A stretch of 64,000 nucleotides of DNA from Aquitalea aquatilis (GTDB lineage Bacteria > Pseudomonadota > Gammaproteobacteria > Burkholderiales > Chromobacteriaceae): positions 744,001 to 808,000 of the forward strand of contig NZ_CP039731.1 in the NCBI RefSeq assembly GCF_005155025.1, written 5' to 3'. Shown piece by piece: positions 51,661-63,772 of the stretch (its first letter is position 1; each line of letters begins with the position of its first letter). The translations under genes and the position numbers were made by a program. The notes below the pieces were generated by a model. That model saw only the letters and a program-made list of their open reading frames with translations, searched no databases and was not told the origin of the DNA.

Positions 51661-53403
51661 TCAATCTGTTTTTTTCTTTAATACCTTACGAATGGTCTCT
51701 TCGCGAAGGCCAGCCTTCTTTGCAATAGCACATGGTCTACCGACAAGCCCAGCAAGGCGCTTGAGACGCGCTCGAACAAAATCATCTCGATGCTCCTCCT
51801 GCTTTTCTACAAAACCGCTATCCTCACACTTCTTCAAGGCATAGAAAGGGACTCGTGTAAGTTCTTGGAAACGATAGCGGGACATGTTGATGCGCTTTTT
51901 ATCTGGCGCAGTACAAACATCAGCTGCCTCAGCGATTGCGCTATTTAAGTTGTAAAGTAATTTGCATGGCGGGCTTGCACGCACTCCATTATTAGGCAAC
52001 TGGGAAGTAGGCTGATTGGCCATAAACCAGTCATGCGCATTTCTATATAAGCGCATCCATAATGTTGGGTATTTTTTCCGTAAACTATTGCGAGACATTT
52101 CAGGATTTGTCTGGATAACATTTAGCCATTCCGCCTTATCAGACTCTATGCGAGCACTCAGCGCTTTCTCGCGAGGAAGCGGTACGTCTGTCAAAATTGC
52201 AAGTTGGCGGTACACGCTTGTTAGCGAAATTTGGAATTTTTCGGCAACTTCTGACGGTGACTTACCATTCGCTAGCTCTTTCTTGATTTGGTTTGCAATA
52301 GATTCCTTCAAAGTTTTAGGACGCCAACTGACATTAAGTTCATAACGTTTGCACAGCACGTTGAGTAGCGAGACACTAATACCCATTGCCATTGCTGTTG
52401 CCTGTAGGGTTTTATGTTTAGCCAGCTCGACTACAACAGCTTCACGCAACGGCATTACCTTTGGACTTGCCATTCTTCTGCGCTCTGCCTCAATGGGTAT
52501 GGCTGCCGTGGACTGGGTTGGACCGGTGTATGGCTGTTGCTCAGCAAACCAAGCAAATAACACACACCATTCGGGGTGGATGCTTTTTTCATTACGCAAT
52601 AGCGCACGTATCGCATTTTCAATATGCCGCTCCGACTGGCATAGAATTTTTAAACGCTCATCAGAAAATGCTCCATCAAAAAAAATCGAAAACTTCCGTG
52701 TAAAATCTATAAGGTGGAACCGATTTCTCTCATCTATCCAACCTGACAATTTAAATAAATGAATAACACTATCTTTGTCGTATCTTGATAGATGCACAGG
52801 CGTCTCCATGCAATATTCAATTCGTTTCCCTAGTTCCATAGTCATAGCCACTTGGTAACTATTTGGTTTTGACTGGCAGTGGGCATCAAAAAGTAGCAAC
52901 TGTCTCTTGCTGGCACACAATGGAACACCATGAATAGGGCAGACATTTACGAATGGCACGCCCATGCGCCGATGGATGAATGAGAATCCAAACTCTCTTT
53001 TTTGCTGCTCTTCACATTCGGAACATTGCAGATAACTCTGTTCACTGACGCTAAAAAGCAAAGGAAGTCGGCAGAGCCGAACAGGCCCCTTATACATATC
53101 AATCAACCTAGCCCGCTGAGCAGAAAACTTCGCCTTGGGCAGGCCGCAGCAAATGAAGTTGAATTCGGTATGCTTATCGATGAGCGTATCGATATCGCCA
53201 TAGAGATAGCCGAGCTCTTGATGGAATAGACCAAGGTAATTTGGCATTCCATCAAGACTGGGGCGTCTATTAAGAAGCTGGCGGCATGCCAGAGACAAAG
53301 AGTGCACGCCGCCATAACTCAGTATGCGAGTGAGGAAGGCGTTCACAATCTCCCCGTCAGGAAAGTGCGGTGCCACCAAAATGTTCCGATTCATGGCGGT
53401 CAT
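51661..53403 (-). CDS. TniQ/TnsD-like target-selection protein
   Basis: 580 residues from ATG 53403, overlapping the tnsC-like stop (ATGA). The N-terminal TniQ domain has PHFPDGEIVNAFLTRILSYGG, then a zinc-finger set YLQCSECEEQQKREFGFSFIHRRMGVPFVNVCPIHGVPL. The C-terminal half carries at least two HTH-like units (ATAMAMGISVSLLNVLCKRY; SPSEVAEKFQISLTSVYRQLAIL) and a basic end (GRPCAIAKKAGLREETIRKVLKKK). This many-HTH tail fits TnsD proteins that read the 3' end of glmS, so it is the better candidate for attTn7 recognition. It is slightly longer than Tn7 TnsD. Confidence 0.85.
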   Translation of the reverse strand: MTAMNRNILVAPHFPDGEIVNAFLTRILSYGGVHSLSLACRQLLNRRPSLDGMPNYLGLFHQELGYLYGDIDTLIDKHTEFNFICCGLPKAKFSAQRARLIDMYKGPVRLCRLPLLFSVSEQSYLQCSECEEQQKREFGFSFIHRRMGVPFVNVCPIHGVPLCASKRQLLLFDAHCQSKPNSYQVAMTMELGKRIEYCMETPVHLSRYDKDSVIHLFKLSGWIDERNRFHLIDFTRKFSIFFDGAFSDERLKILCQSERHIENAIRALLRNEKSIHPEWCVLFAWFAEQQPYTGPTQSTAAIPIEAERRRMASPKVMPLREAVVVELAKHKTLQATAMAMGISVSLLNVLCKRYELNVSWRPKTLKESIANQIKKELANGKSPSEVAEKFQISLTSVYRQLAILTDVPLPREKALSARIESDKAEWLNVIQTNPEMSRNSLRKKYPTLWMRLYRNAHDWFMANQPTSQLPNNGVRASPPCKLLYNLNSAIAEAADVCTAPDKKRINMSRYRFQELTRVPFYALKKCEDSGFVEKQEEHRDDFVRARLKRLAGLVGRPCAIAKKAGLREETIRKVLKKKTD

Positions 53404-54776
53404 ATCCGACTCAAGATTGCTTCGTCCAACCACTCGTGCACCTGAGGCTTTTCAAAAAGCGCCGCTGGAAGGTGGTCGAGATTCTTCAAGACAGCCAACT
53501 TGCCTTTACCAGAGGCCACTTCTTGCGTCCTCGCTATGGCACTTCGGGCACCGGCATGCAGCTGTAACGCCCGCTCAAATATTTGCCTCACGGCGTCTTC
53601 GGTAAGGCGGCCTGGCTGCTGCATCTCAGGTGCCGTCACGAGCGTGACGTGCAGCGCCCGAAACCCCTGAACCAGCCAACCAAATCGACCAAATGTCATG
53701 CCATATACCCACTCAGGGAGCGCAACTGGCATCTCACAATGCTCTGGAAGCACTCCCTCCTGCCACAACCAAGTAACCACTTGCCGCCAGACACCTCTGG
53801 CTTTCGGAACCACGCCATCTACCAACGGAGCAGGCTTGGGAATCGGGTCGAGATGCAGACCAGGGCCGTTGACCAGGTTAGAGGCCGTAGTGCCCATGAA
53901 GCTTGTGCTGTACATGAATGCGCTGGTGCCTGAGATGAGCACTGGGATGCCTGTGTGCTCTCGCAACTTAAGCAGGAATTGCAAGATGGCCGCTGTATGG
54001 CCATTGACGTTTGCAAAGCCACCACCATCGAGGACAACCAGGCCGACATTCAGCAGGGTGCAGATTGCAATCGCCACATTCTCGCCATTCCCTCCCTCTA
54101 TCTCGGACAGTGCGTTGATATCGGTGTCGTAACCTCCAACCACCGACAGCACGCGCTCACGCATATCCCGAAGCATTCCCCGGAGAGTTCCGCAGGTTGG
54201 ATAGGTTAGGTAAAGAACCGGCATCACCCACATACATCGCGGGGCGGGATGCTCTCCCTCGACCAAAAATGGCCTACCCAAGATTTCAACCAACCGCCGC
54301 AAAGTCGCAGTTCGCCCCATTAATGAGGGTCCTGTCAGCCAGAATCCTGTGTCGGTGATAGAACTGAGACATACAGGCAGTGGTCGCAATCTCTCGCCAT
54401 GCAGAACCTCCGCGGTTGCGTGGAAATAACGCCGAAACTCCTCACAACCAAACTGCTTGGCGCGGTATACCTCACGAATTTTGGCTAGAACCTGCGAAAT
54501 AAACGTCAGTGTCTCCGTTAGCGGGAGATAGGCCCCGCTGAAACTGGAGAGGGCTTGGATTTTGGTCTCGGGGTCGGCCTCTCGCAGTTCTGCTGCATGA
54601 GGCACAGCCGGCCACCGCATCTTATTACGCAACTCTGTGGCCGACAGTACCCGCATGATTTCGGCCATGCGGGGGCTCAATAGGTCGCTCACGGCAACTG
54701 AAGTGGAACTCAAGACAACTTCCCGCGGCATCACTTGCGGGGCACGGGAAGCCGTGGTGACCAGTGAGTTATGCAT
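53400..54776 (-). CDS. TnsC-like AAA+ protein with degenerate nucleotide-binding motifs
   Basis: 458 residues from ATG 54776 (GTG 54785 is also open). It lies where a TnsC/TniB ATPase is expected and shares its layout: an N-terminal target-protein-contact part, an AAA+ core (about 150-330) and a helical C-terminus that would contact TnsA/B. In the core the P-loop reads WLTGPSLMGRTATLRRL, so the Walker A Lys is Arg, and Walker B reads VGLVVLDGGGF, so the catalytic Glu is Gly. A sensor-like Ser-Gly-Thr is kept (PVLISGTSAF). Both changes are checked in the nucleotide sequence. It is first in the operon, unlike tnsC of Tn7. It may bind ATP weakly without hydrolysis, or be an inactive form. Confidence 0.75.
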   Translation of the reverse strand: MHNSLVTTASRAPQVMPREVVLSSTSVAVSDLLSPRMAEIMRVLSATELRNKMRWPAVPHAAELREADPETKIQALSSFSGAYLPLTETLTFISQVLAKIREVYRAKQFGCEEFRRYFHATAEVLHGERLRPLPVCLSSITDTGFWLTGPSLMGRTATLRRLVEILGRPFLVEGEHPAPRCMWVMPVLYLTYPTCGTLRGMLRDMRERVLSVVGGYDTDINALSEIEGGNGENVAIAICTLLNVGLVVLDGGGFANVNGHTAAILQFLLKLREHTGIPVLISGTSAFMYSTSFMGTTASNLVNGPGLHLDPIPKPAPLVDGVVPKARGVWRQVVTWLWQEGVLPEHCEMPVALPEWVYGMTFGRFGWLVQGFRALHVTLVTAPEMQQPGRLTEDAVRQIFERALQLHAGARSAIARTQEVASGKGKLAVLKNLDHLPAALFEKPQVHEWLDEAILSRI

Positions 54777-55090
54777 GGTGGCCACCTATCAAGGCAGCTT
54801 CGAACCATGACGCATACAAGCTGCACCGGGAAAAACGATGAGGCAACGGGCAGTAGGTGTGGTCCCTGGACGGGCAACTTACGATAAAAGAGTCTGGGCG
54901 GCGGGAGTATAGGCGGCCGCCATCCTTGACGCGGATAGTCATTTCCATTGATTGCATCCATAGCTTCGCCCCCCTGCAGCCAAAAAATTGCCCGCAGGGG
55001 TTGACAGAGCACGCCATGCATGAAACCATCCCATCTGAATTGGGAGTTTGGGCGGCTTCAAGTTTGGCTTGCCACTAAAACAAACTCAGT

Positions 55091-55123
55091 GGAGGGATTT
55101 CTGGCTGCAACCAGAAACCCTCC
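55091..55123. terminator. Hairpin in the 870-bp gap between tnsC-like and DUF6471 genes
   Basis: GGAGGGATTTCTGG (55091-55104) pairs with CCAGAAACCCTCC (55111-55123) with one bulged A, followed by ATTTTCATTT on the plus strand. It could end a short plus-strand RNA or attenuate readthrough. The rest of 54,777-55,643 has no convincing gene; it probably carries the promoters of the divergent tns operon and regulator. Confidence 0.45.
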
Positions 55124-55643
55124 ATTTTCATTTGTGGTGCATAGATTGTTGGTGCTGCTATCGAATTAGCGATTACATGCTTGTGCTCCAGCCCACTGTG
55201 ATTGAAAAATGGTGTAACGGGGCAGTTGACAAAAGGCCAATCTCCGGTATATCATGGGATAATATCGGGTTTTTTGCCCGCGCATAAAGCAAAAGAATTA
55301 GCATTCTACTGCCCACACCCTCCCCAAAGCAAGGGCTCGCGCTCGCACAGCAGTTCTGTGCGCACGCACACAACCAGCCTGTTGCAATACCCTCGCTTAA
55401 CTCAGCTTGCAAACCGCCAAGCCATCTCTTTGCTCACTCTGTTGCGCCATAAGCTCCCTTCTTAGCCCACATGCAAGCCAGCACACCAACCATTGGCAGA
55501 AACAGCCGACCTTTCTACAATTGAGCTACTTCAACGCTGCTATCGGGGTCCTTGCCCATTCCAGACGGCGAGAGCTCTCCTATAAAATATAGGTATTTAC
55601 AGCGTAAACAATAGACGTAAATTTCGAGAACACAAGGAAATTT

Positions 55644-56162
55644 GTGAGCGAAAAAATTGCTCCCTGGGCAAGCTTGGCTGCCCGTGTCGTTCGCGTTGCC
55701 CTCATGCGAAAAGATGTAGGCTATGCCGAGCTCGCCAGGCGGTTAGCTACTACATTTGGCATGCACGAAGACGAAAAAGCGCTGGCGTCTCGTGTCGCGC
55801 TCGGAAGGGTACGTTTGGAGTTATTCCTGCAGATTCTTCATGTGATTGATGCCGAGCCGCCTATGCTTTGGCAAACAGCATTTGATGTTGCAACCCCATG
55901 GGAAGAGCGTGCTAAAGCTGTCATTCTTAGCGAAATCCGTCAAATCCCACCAGTGAGCATCGATGAGCTTGTCGCTCGGCTAACCACACTTGGCGCCAAC
56001 TTCACACAGAAGACCCTCGCCGCTCACGTAACGTCTGGAAATCTATTCTTACCCGACTTCCTACGATGCCTCGTTATCCTGCGCAGCAGAAGTTTGGACG
56101 CCTTTATTGAATACCGAGACTTGGTTTCGGCCGCAGCATCCACACCTGCAAGCGGCGACTAA
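55644..56162 (+). CDS. Tandem DUF6471-type DNA-binding protein, likely transposon regulator
   Basis: 172 residues from GTG 55644 with AAGGAA upstream. Residues about 10-75 (LAARVVRVALMRKDVGYAELARRLATTFGMHEDEKALASRVALGRVRLELFLQILHVI) match a DUF6471 HTH unit. A second, weaker copy is at about 88-150 (AVILSEIRQIPPVSIDELVARLTTLGANFTQKTLAAHVTSGNLFLPDFLRCLVIL). It lies between the right end and the divergent tns operon, the position of regulators in several Tn7-like elements. It probably controls tns transcription. Confidence 0.7.
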   Translation: MSEKIAPWASLAARVVRVALMRKDVGYAELARRLATTFGMHEDEKALASRVALGRVRLELFLQILHVIDAEPPMLWQTAFDVATPWEERAKAVILSEIRQIPPVSIDELVARLTTLGANFTQKTLAAHVTSGNLFLPDFLRCLVILRSRSLDAFIEYRDLVSAAASTPASGD

Positions 56163-56388
56163 ACAAACCAAGCATCATTGCCATACCCCAAACTTCGTCA
56201 CCCGTTCCTCGACGAAAAAGTATGTATTGACTTACATTTCTACAGAAAGCTACTACCCCTACAGAACCCATTACCAACGTCAGTCAACAGCCCTTACCAG
56301 CTATACCCCCATCGCAGGCTGCAGACCACACATCATCCAAGACGCCCAAGACGGAGGGGCTCAGATGGCCATCTCCCTGCACAACCGA

Positions 56389-56694
56389 AGGCGTGGGTTT
56401 TAAGCTATACGGATATAGCCCACTAGATGTGCTACTCATAAAATCTGCTTGTGAGTAATACCGAAGACGTGAATACCACCGTACTGAGTAGTCAACGCTA
56501 CGGCAGCAAGAGGAGGTTAGGCGGTCGCGCCCAGGACGAATTCTAAAAAGAATGGGGGGTGCTTCTTGTGCAATTCTGGCTGGAAATGTCGCGACAAATA
56601 AATACGTTGGGAAGCTATGCTGGCGTGGGTTTCCAGGCAACCGAGGCTACGAAAACCCACGCTTCTTCGAAACTAAAAACCAACGCTTCTATTT
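56389..56694. promoter_or_regulatory. Right-end TnsB-type binding sites
   Basis: Related sites: AGGCGTGGGTTTTA (56389-56402), AAATAAATACGTTGGG (56596-56611), GGCGTGGGTTTCC (56622-56634), and inverted copies GAAAACCCACGCTTCTTCG (56651-56669) and AAAAACCAACGCTTCTATTT (56675-56694). The last is 10 bp from the terminus, as in the left end. The two inner inverted ones form a 40-bp palindrome-like unit. Confidence 0.7.
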
Positions 56695-56704
56695 ACCGCT
56701 TACA

Positions 56705-56709
56705 GTAGT
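56705..56709. repeat. Right copy of 5-bp target-site duplication GTAGT
   Basis: Matches GTAGT at 30552-30556 and lies 20-24 bp after the glmS stop codon, within attTn7. Confidence 0.7.
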
Positions 56710-56728
56710 CAAGTCATCACACGCCTGC

Positions 56729-58557
<1,829 letters not shown>

Positions 58558-58558
<1 letters not shown>

Positions 58559-59349
58559 TATTTTCTCCTTGCACTGTCACTGTTCGAGGGCGCGCAAATC
58601 AGCGTGATGCCCTTCGCTTTGATCATGTCCGCTGATGCGGCGGGCAGGGCCTCGTCGGTAATCAGGGTGTGAATGTTGTGCCACGGCAATTCCAGGTTGG
58701 GAATGCGGCGGCCTATCTTGTCCGACTCCACCATGACGATGACTTCGCGCGCCACTTCAGCCATGACCCGCGACAGCCCCACCAGCTCGTTGAAGGTGGT
58801 GGTGCCGCGTTCCAGATCGATGCCGTCGGCACCGACAAATAGCTGGTCGAAATCGTAGGAGCGCAGCACCTGCTCGGCCACCTGCCCCTGAAACGATTCG
58901 GAGTGCGGGTCCCAGGTGCCACCGGTCATCAGCAGGGTGGGTTCGTTTTCCAGCTCGCGTAGCGCAGCGGCCACATTGAGCGAATTGGTCATCACCACCA
59001 GGCCGCGCTTGTTACCCAGCAAGGGAATCATGCCGCTGGTGGTGGTACCGCTATCGATGATGATGCGGTTATGGTCGCGAATGCGCTCGGCAGCGGCACG
59101 GGCGATATCCAGCTTGCGGTCGGACAGCTGGCCGGCATCCGGCTCGGCCATCATTTCGCTGGGCAGGGACACCGCACCACCATAGCGGCGCAGCAGCAGG
59201 CCACCGGTTTCCAGCAGGGCCAGATCCTTGCGGATGGTGACTTCAGAGGTGGCAAAGCGGCGGGTCAGCTCGTCCACGCTCACCTCGCCCTGTTCTTGCA
59301 CCAGAGTGGCAATGGCATGGCGGCGCTGCTGAGTGTTTCGTTTGGTCAT
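58558..59349 (-). CDS. DeoR/GlpR-family regulator upstream of glmS
   Basis: 263 residues from ATG 59349 ([59 protein letters not shown]), a textbook DeoR HTH. The C-terminal DeoRC sugar-phosphate sensor has [34 protein letters not shown] and FVGADGID. Its stop overlaps the glmS start as TAATG, so it is made together with GlmS. An inverted pair of 15-bp sites upstream is its likely operator. It probably senses an amino-sugar phosphate and regulates glmS and itself. Similar DeoR-glmS pairs occur in beta- and gammaproteobacteria. Confidence 0.9.
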
Positions 59350-59356
59350 GCCATCA

Positions 59357-59450
59357 TTTCGTTTCGAAAGTTTGCCGATGATAGCAAGGCGGAAAAACCT
59401 TGGCAATGAAACAAAACAACAAATCAAGCAATTTTCTTTCGAAACGAAAG
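59357..59450. promoter_or_regulatory. Inverted pair of 15-bp DeoR-type operators
   Basis: TTTCGTTTCGAAAG at 59357-59370 and CTTTCGAAACGAAAG at 59436-59450 are inverse copies, 80 bp apart. They lie just upstream of the DeoR-type start, so a looped or cooperative repressor binding is likely. Confidence 0.7.
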
Positions 59451-59487
59451 AAAAACGACAACATTGAAAGATAACATCCAGCAAAAA

Positions 59488-59519
59488 CCCGGTGGCTTCC
59501 ATACAGGAAACACACCGGG
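59488..59519 (-). terminator. glmU terminator
   Basis: CCCGGTG (59488-59494) and CACCGGG (59513-59519) form the stem, followed on the minus strand by TTTTTGC. It lies just after the glmU stop at 59545. Confidence 0.7.
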
Positions 59520-59544
59520 CATCGGAGGCTGGCGCTAAGTAGCT

Positions 59545-60909
59545 TCAGCTCTTTTTCTGCGGTCGCTTCCAGCCGGCAATCGTCACCTGCCGTGCACGGG
59601 CCACGGTCAGGGCATCGGCCGGGGCGGTGCGGCTGATCACCGAGCCGGCACCGACTGTTGCGCCGCTTTCCAGGGTAACCGGGGCCACCATCAGCGTGCC
59701 GGAGCCGACAAACACATTGTCGCCAATCACGGTCTTGAACTTGTTCACGCCATCGTAATTGCAAGTCACCGAGCCGGCACCCACGTTCACCTTGCTGCCG
59801 ATTTCGGCATCACCGATATAGGTGAGGTGATTGACCTTGGAACCCAAACCAATGCTGCTCTTTTTCACTTCGACGAAATTGCCGATGTGCACTTCGTCGG
59901 CCAGCACGGCACCAGGGCGCAGGCGAGCATAGGGACCGAGGCGGCAATCCGCTCCGACCACAGCATCTTCCAGATGGGAAAACGCGGCAATGCGGCTACC
60001 GGCGGCGACGCTGACATTCTTCAGGATGCAGTTGGCACCGATTTCGACATTGTCGCCCAGTTCCACCACACCTTCGAACACGCAATTGACGTCAATGCTG
60101 ACATCACGGCCGTGTTGCAGGGTGCCACGAATATCGATGCGGCCCGGGTCGGCCAGCGTGACACCGGCAGTCAGCAGTGCACGCGCCTGGTTTTGTTGCA
60201 GGATGCGCTCCAGTTCGGCCAGTTGCAGCTTGTTGTTGACCCCAGCGGCTTCCCAGGAGGCCGACACGCTGGCGCTTTCCACACTGATGCCAGCCGCAAC
60301 GGCCAGTTCCAGCACGTCGGTCAGATAGTATTCGCCCTGGGCATTGCCATTGCGCAAGGCATGCAGCCAGTCGCCCAGATGACGGTTGGGCAGCACCATC
60401 ATGCCGGTATTGATTTCACGGATGGCCAGCTGCTCCGGCGTGCAATCCTTGTGCTCGACAATGGCCTTGAGCTTGCCATCGGCATCGCGCAGCATGCGGC
60501 CATAGCCAGTGGCATCGTCCAGAATATCGGTCAGCACCGCCATGCCATCACCAGCAGCGGCAATCAGCTGCTGCAGCGTTTCGCTGCGGGTGAGCGGAAC
60601 ATCGCCGTACAGCACCAGGGTCTTACCATCCTGCGGCAAGGCCGACAGCGCCATTTTCAGCGCGTGACCCGTCCCCAGTTGCTCGGCCTGTTCAGCCCAG
60701 ATGATGTCTTCGTCCTTGATGACCTGGCGCACCTGCTCGCCGCCAAATCCGTACACCACCACCAGCCGCGTCGGCTTGAGCGTGCGAGCGGTGGCAATGA
60801 CGCGCGCCAGCATTGGCGCACCGCCGATGGGGTGCAAAACCTTGGGTTTGGCGGAGTACATGCGGGTACCCTTGCCTGCCGCCAGAATGACAATACTGAG
60901 GCTATCCAT
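59545..60909 (-). CDS. glmU: Bifunctional GlmU: N-acetylglucosamine-1-phosphate uridyltransferase / glucosamine-1-phosphate acetyltransferase
   Basis: 454 residues from ATG 60909 ([26 protein letters not shown]). The N-terminal pyrophosphorylase has [19 protein letters not shown] and LYGDVPL; the C-terminal left-handed beta-helix has many hexapeptide repeats ([28 protein letters not shown]) and the acetyl-transfer end [14 protein letters not shown]. It makes UDP-GlcNAc for peptidoglycan and lipid A. Its own promoter lies in the gap after atpC, and a terminator separates it from the deoR-glmS unit. Confidence 0.97.
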   Translation of the reverse strand: MDSLSIVILAAGKGTRMYSAKPKVLHPIGGAPMLARVIATARTLKPTRLVVVYGFGGEQVRQVIKDEDIIWAEQAEQLGTGHALKMALSALPQDGKTLVLYGDVPLTRSETLQQLIAAAGDGMAVLTDILDDATGYGRMLRDADGKLKAIVEHKDCTPEQLAIREINTGMMVLPNRHLGDWLHALRNGNAQGEYYLTDVLELAVAAGISVESASVSASWEAAGVNNKLQLAELERILQQNQARALLTAGVTLADPGRIDIRGTLQHGRDVSIDVNCVFEGVVELGDNVEIGANCILKNVSVAAGSRIAAFSHLEDAVVGADCRLGPYARLRPGAVLADEVHIGNFVEVKKSSIGLGSKVNHLTYIGDAEIGSKVNVGAGSVTCNYDGVNKFKTVIGDNVFVGSGTLMVAPVTLESGATVGAGSVISRTAPADALTVARARQVTIAGWKRPQKKS

Positions 60910-60933
60910 GCGAACTCTTTGCTGACCAGAAAT

Positions 60934-60962
60934 GAAAAAGGCTGCCACATAAGTGGCAGCCT
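60934..60962 (-). terminator. ATP synthase operon terminator
   Basis: AGGCTGCCAC (60939-60948) pairs with GTGGCAGCCT (60953-60962); on the minus strand TTTTTC follows. It ends the atp operon after atpC, 29 bp before its stop at 60992 in coordinate terms, and before glmU. Confidence 0.85.
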
Positions 60963-60991
60963 GCAACTATACACGATTCGTTCTCGCGCTT

Positions 60992-61414
60992 TTAGTGCAC
61001 ACGCTTCTTGAGGTAATCCAGTGCCTTGAGCTGGGCAATGGCTACTGCCAGGGCAGCGTGCGCCTTTGCCGTGCTCAGGTCATCGGTAGCGTGCTGCAGA
61101 GATTCCTCTGCGGCGCGCTTGGCCTCATTGGCGCGAGCTTCGTCGAGATCCTCGCCGCGGATCGCCGTATCAGCCAGTACGGTGATGTGGGTGGGCTGTA
61201 CTTCCAGCATGCCGCCGGAGACAGCCACCAACACTTCTTCCTTGCTGCCGGGTACTGTCATGCGCAGTACACCGGGTTTGATACGGGTCAGGAGCGGCAC
61301 GTGTCGCGGATAGACACCGATCTCACCTTCCAGCGCCGGAGCGACCAGAAACTCGGCTTCGCCAGAGTAGATGAGTTGTTCGGTGCTCACCACTTCCACA
61401 TGCATCTTGGACAT
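60992..61414 (-). CDS. atpC: ATP synthase F1 subunit epsilon
   Basis: 140 residues; starts MSKMHVEVVSTEQLIYSGEAEFLVAPALEGEIGVYPRHVPLLTRIKPG, the typical beta-sandwich, then a C-terminal helical hairpin with DLDEARANEAKRAAEESL. It belongs to the central stalk of F1 and moderates ATP hydrolysis. It is the last gene of the atp operon, 15 bp after atpD. Confidence 0.97.
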   Translation of the reverse strand: MSKMHVEVVSTEQLIYSGEAEFLVAPALEGEIGVYPRHVPLLTRIKPGVLRMTVPGSKEEVLVAVSGGMLEVQPTHITVLADTAIRGEDLDEARANEAKRAAEESLQHATDDLSTAKAHAALAVAIAQLKALDYLKKRVH

Positions 61415-61429
61415 AAGCCCTCTCCTTAA

Positions 61430-62833
<1,404 letters not shown>

Positions 62834-62866
62834 CTAAACATTTAACTTTTACAGTCTGTGTACGGC

Positions 62867-63733
62867 TTACACCGCTGCGGCACCAGCCACAATCTCAGAC
62901 AGCTCAGTGGTAATCGCCGCTTGACGGGCCTTGTTGTACACAAGGCGCAGCTGCTTGATCGTATTACCCGCGTTGTCGGTTGCGGCTTTCATGGCCACCA
63001 TACGCGCTGCCTGTTCGGAAGCCATATTTTCGGCCAGAGCCTGATACACCACCGACTCCAGGTAACGCTTGACCAAGAACTCCATCAGGCTGGGGGCATC
63101 CGGTTCGTAGAGGTAATCCCACGAATGCGAGTGCTCCACCACCATGTGATGCGGAGTCAACGGCAGGAGCTGTTCGATTGTCGGTTCCTGTTTCATCGTG
63201 TTGATGAAACCGGAATAGACGATGTAAACCGCGTCCAGTTCGCCTTCAGCGTACTGCTTGAACAGCACTGTAAGCGGGCCAATTAGTTTGTCCATCTTCG
63301 GAATATCACCGAGCTGGACGGCGCTAGCCACGACATTGAGACGAGCACGCTGGGTTGCAGCCAGGGCCTTTTGACCCAGGCAGCACACGTCGATTTCGAC
63401 GTTTTGATCCTGCAGTTCCTTGACCTTGGCATAGAAGCGCTTGAACGAGTTCACGTTCAGGCCGCCACACAGGCCCTTGTCAGAGGAAACCAGGATGATA
63501 CCAGCGCGCTTGACAACGTCACGGCGTGCAAGCAGTGGATGACCAAGATCCGCGTTTGCCTGAGCAAGGTGCGCCATAACCGTGCGCACCTTCTCAGCAT
63601 AAGGACGGGCAGCGCGCATACGCTCTTGCGTTTTGCGCATCTTGGAGGTTGACACCATTTGCATCGCGCGAGTGATCTTCTGCGTGTTTTGCACGCTTCG
63701 GATCTTGGTGAGAATCTCTTTACCGACTGCCAT
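62867..63733 (-). CDS. atpG: ATP synthase F1 subunit gamma
   Basis: 288 residues. It has the two long helices of the rotor shaft: N-terminal GKEILTKIRSVQNTQKITRAMQMVSTSKMRKTQERM and C-terminal ENMASEQAARMVAMKAATDNAGNTIKQLRLVYNKARQAAITTELSEIVAGAAAV. Start ATG 63733 follows AAAGGTTC-like sequence after atpA. Normal length. Confidence 0.98.
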   Translation of the reverse strand: MAVGKEILTKIRSVQNTQKITRAMQMVSTSKMRKTQERMRAARPYAEKVRTVMAHLAQANADLGHPLLARRDVVKRAGIILVSSDKGLCGGLNVNSFKRFYAKVKELQDQNVEIDVCCLGQKALAATQRARLNVVASAVQLGDIPKMDKLIGPLTVLFKQYAEGELDAVYIVYSGFINTMKQEPTIEQLLPLTPHHMVVEHSHSWDYLYEPDAPSLMEFLVKRYLESVVYQALAENMASEQAARMVAMKAATDNAGNTIKQLRLVYNKARQAAITTELSEIVAGAAAV

Positions 63734-63772
63734 TCCTGAACCTTTCTTTAGCTACGACGTGAGTCGAAAGGC

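Larger units (their letters stand above)
30557..56704. mobile_element. Tn7-like transposon inserted at attTn7 downstream of glmS
   Basis: About 26.15 kb. The right end stops at 56704, exactly 25 bp before the glmS stop codon at 56729, the classical attTn7 spacing and orientation. Read inward, the right end is TGTAAGCGGTAAATAGAAG and the left end (from 30556) is TGCAGGCGGTAAATAGAAG, two differences in 19. A 5-bp GTAGT repeat flanks both ends; the first T of the left end is shared with the repeat, so the left boundary is certain to one base only. The transposition genes lie near the glmS-proximal end: tnsC-like, two tniQ, tnsA, tnsB, all reading away from glmS. No tnsE is seen. Cargo occupies 30,886-46,440 and is mostly defence-type genes, plus an IS3-family insertion. 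Confidence 0.92.

Noticed and set aside
30557-56704. CRISPR-associated transposon (CAST) possibility
   Set aside because: No cas genes and no repeat-spacer array are visible near the tniQ genes or elsewhere in the element.
58559-59540. glmS ribozyme or riboswitch upstream of glmS
   Set aside because: The gene is coupled to the deoR-type gene with no leader, and the upstream region shows only operator-like repeats.
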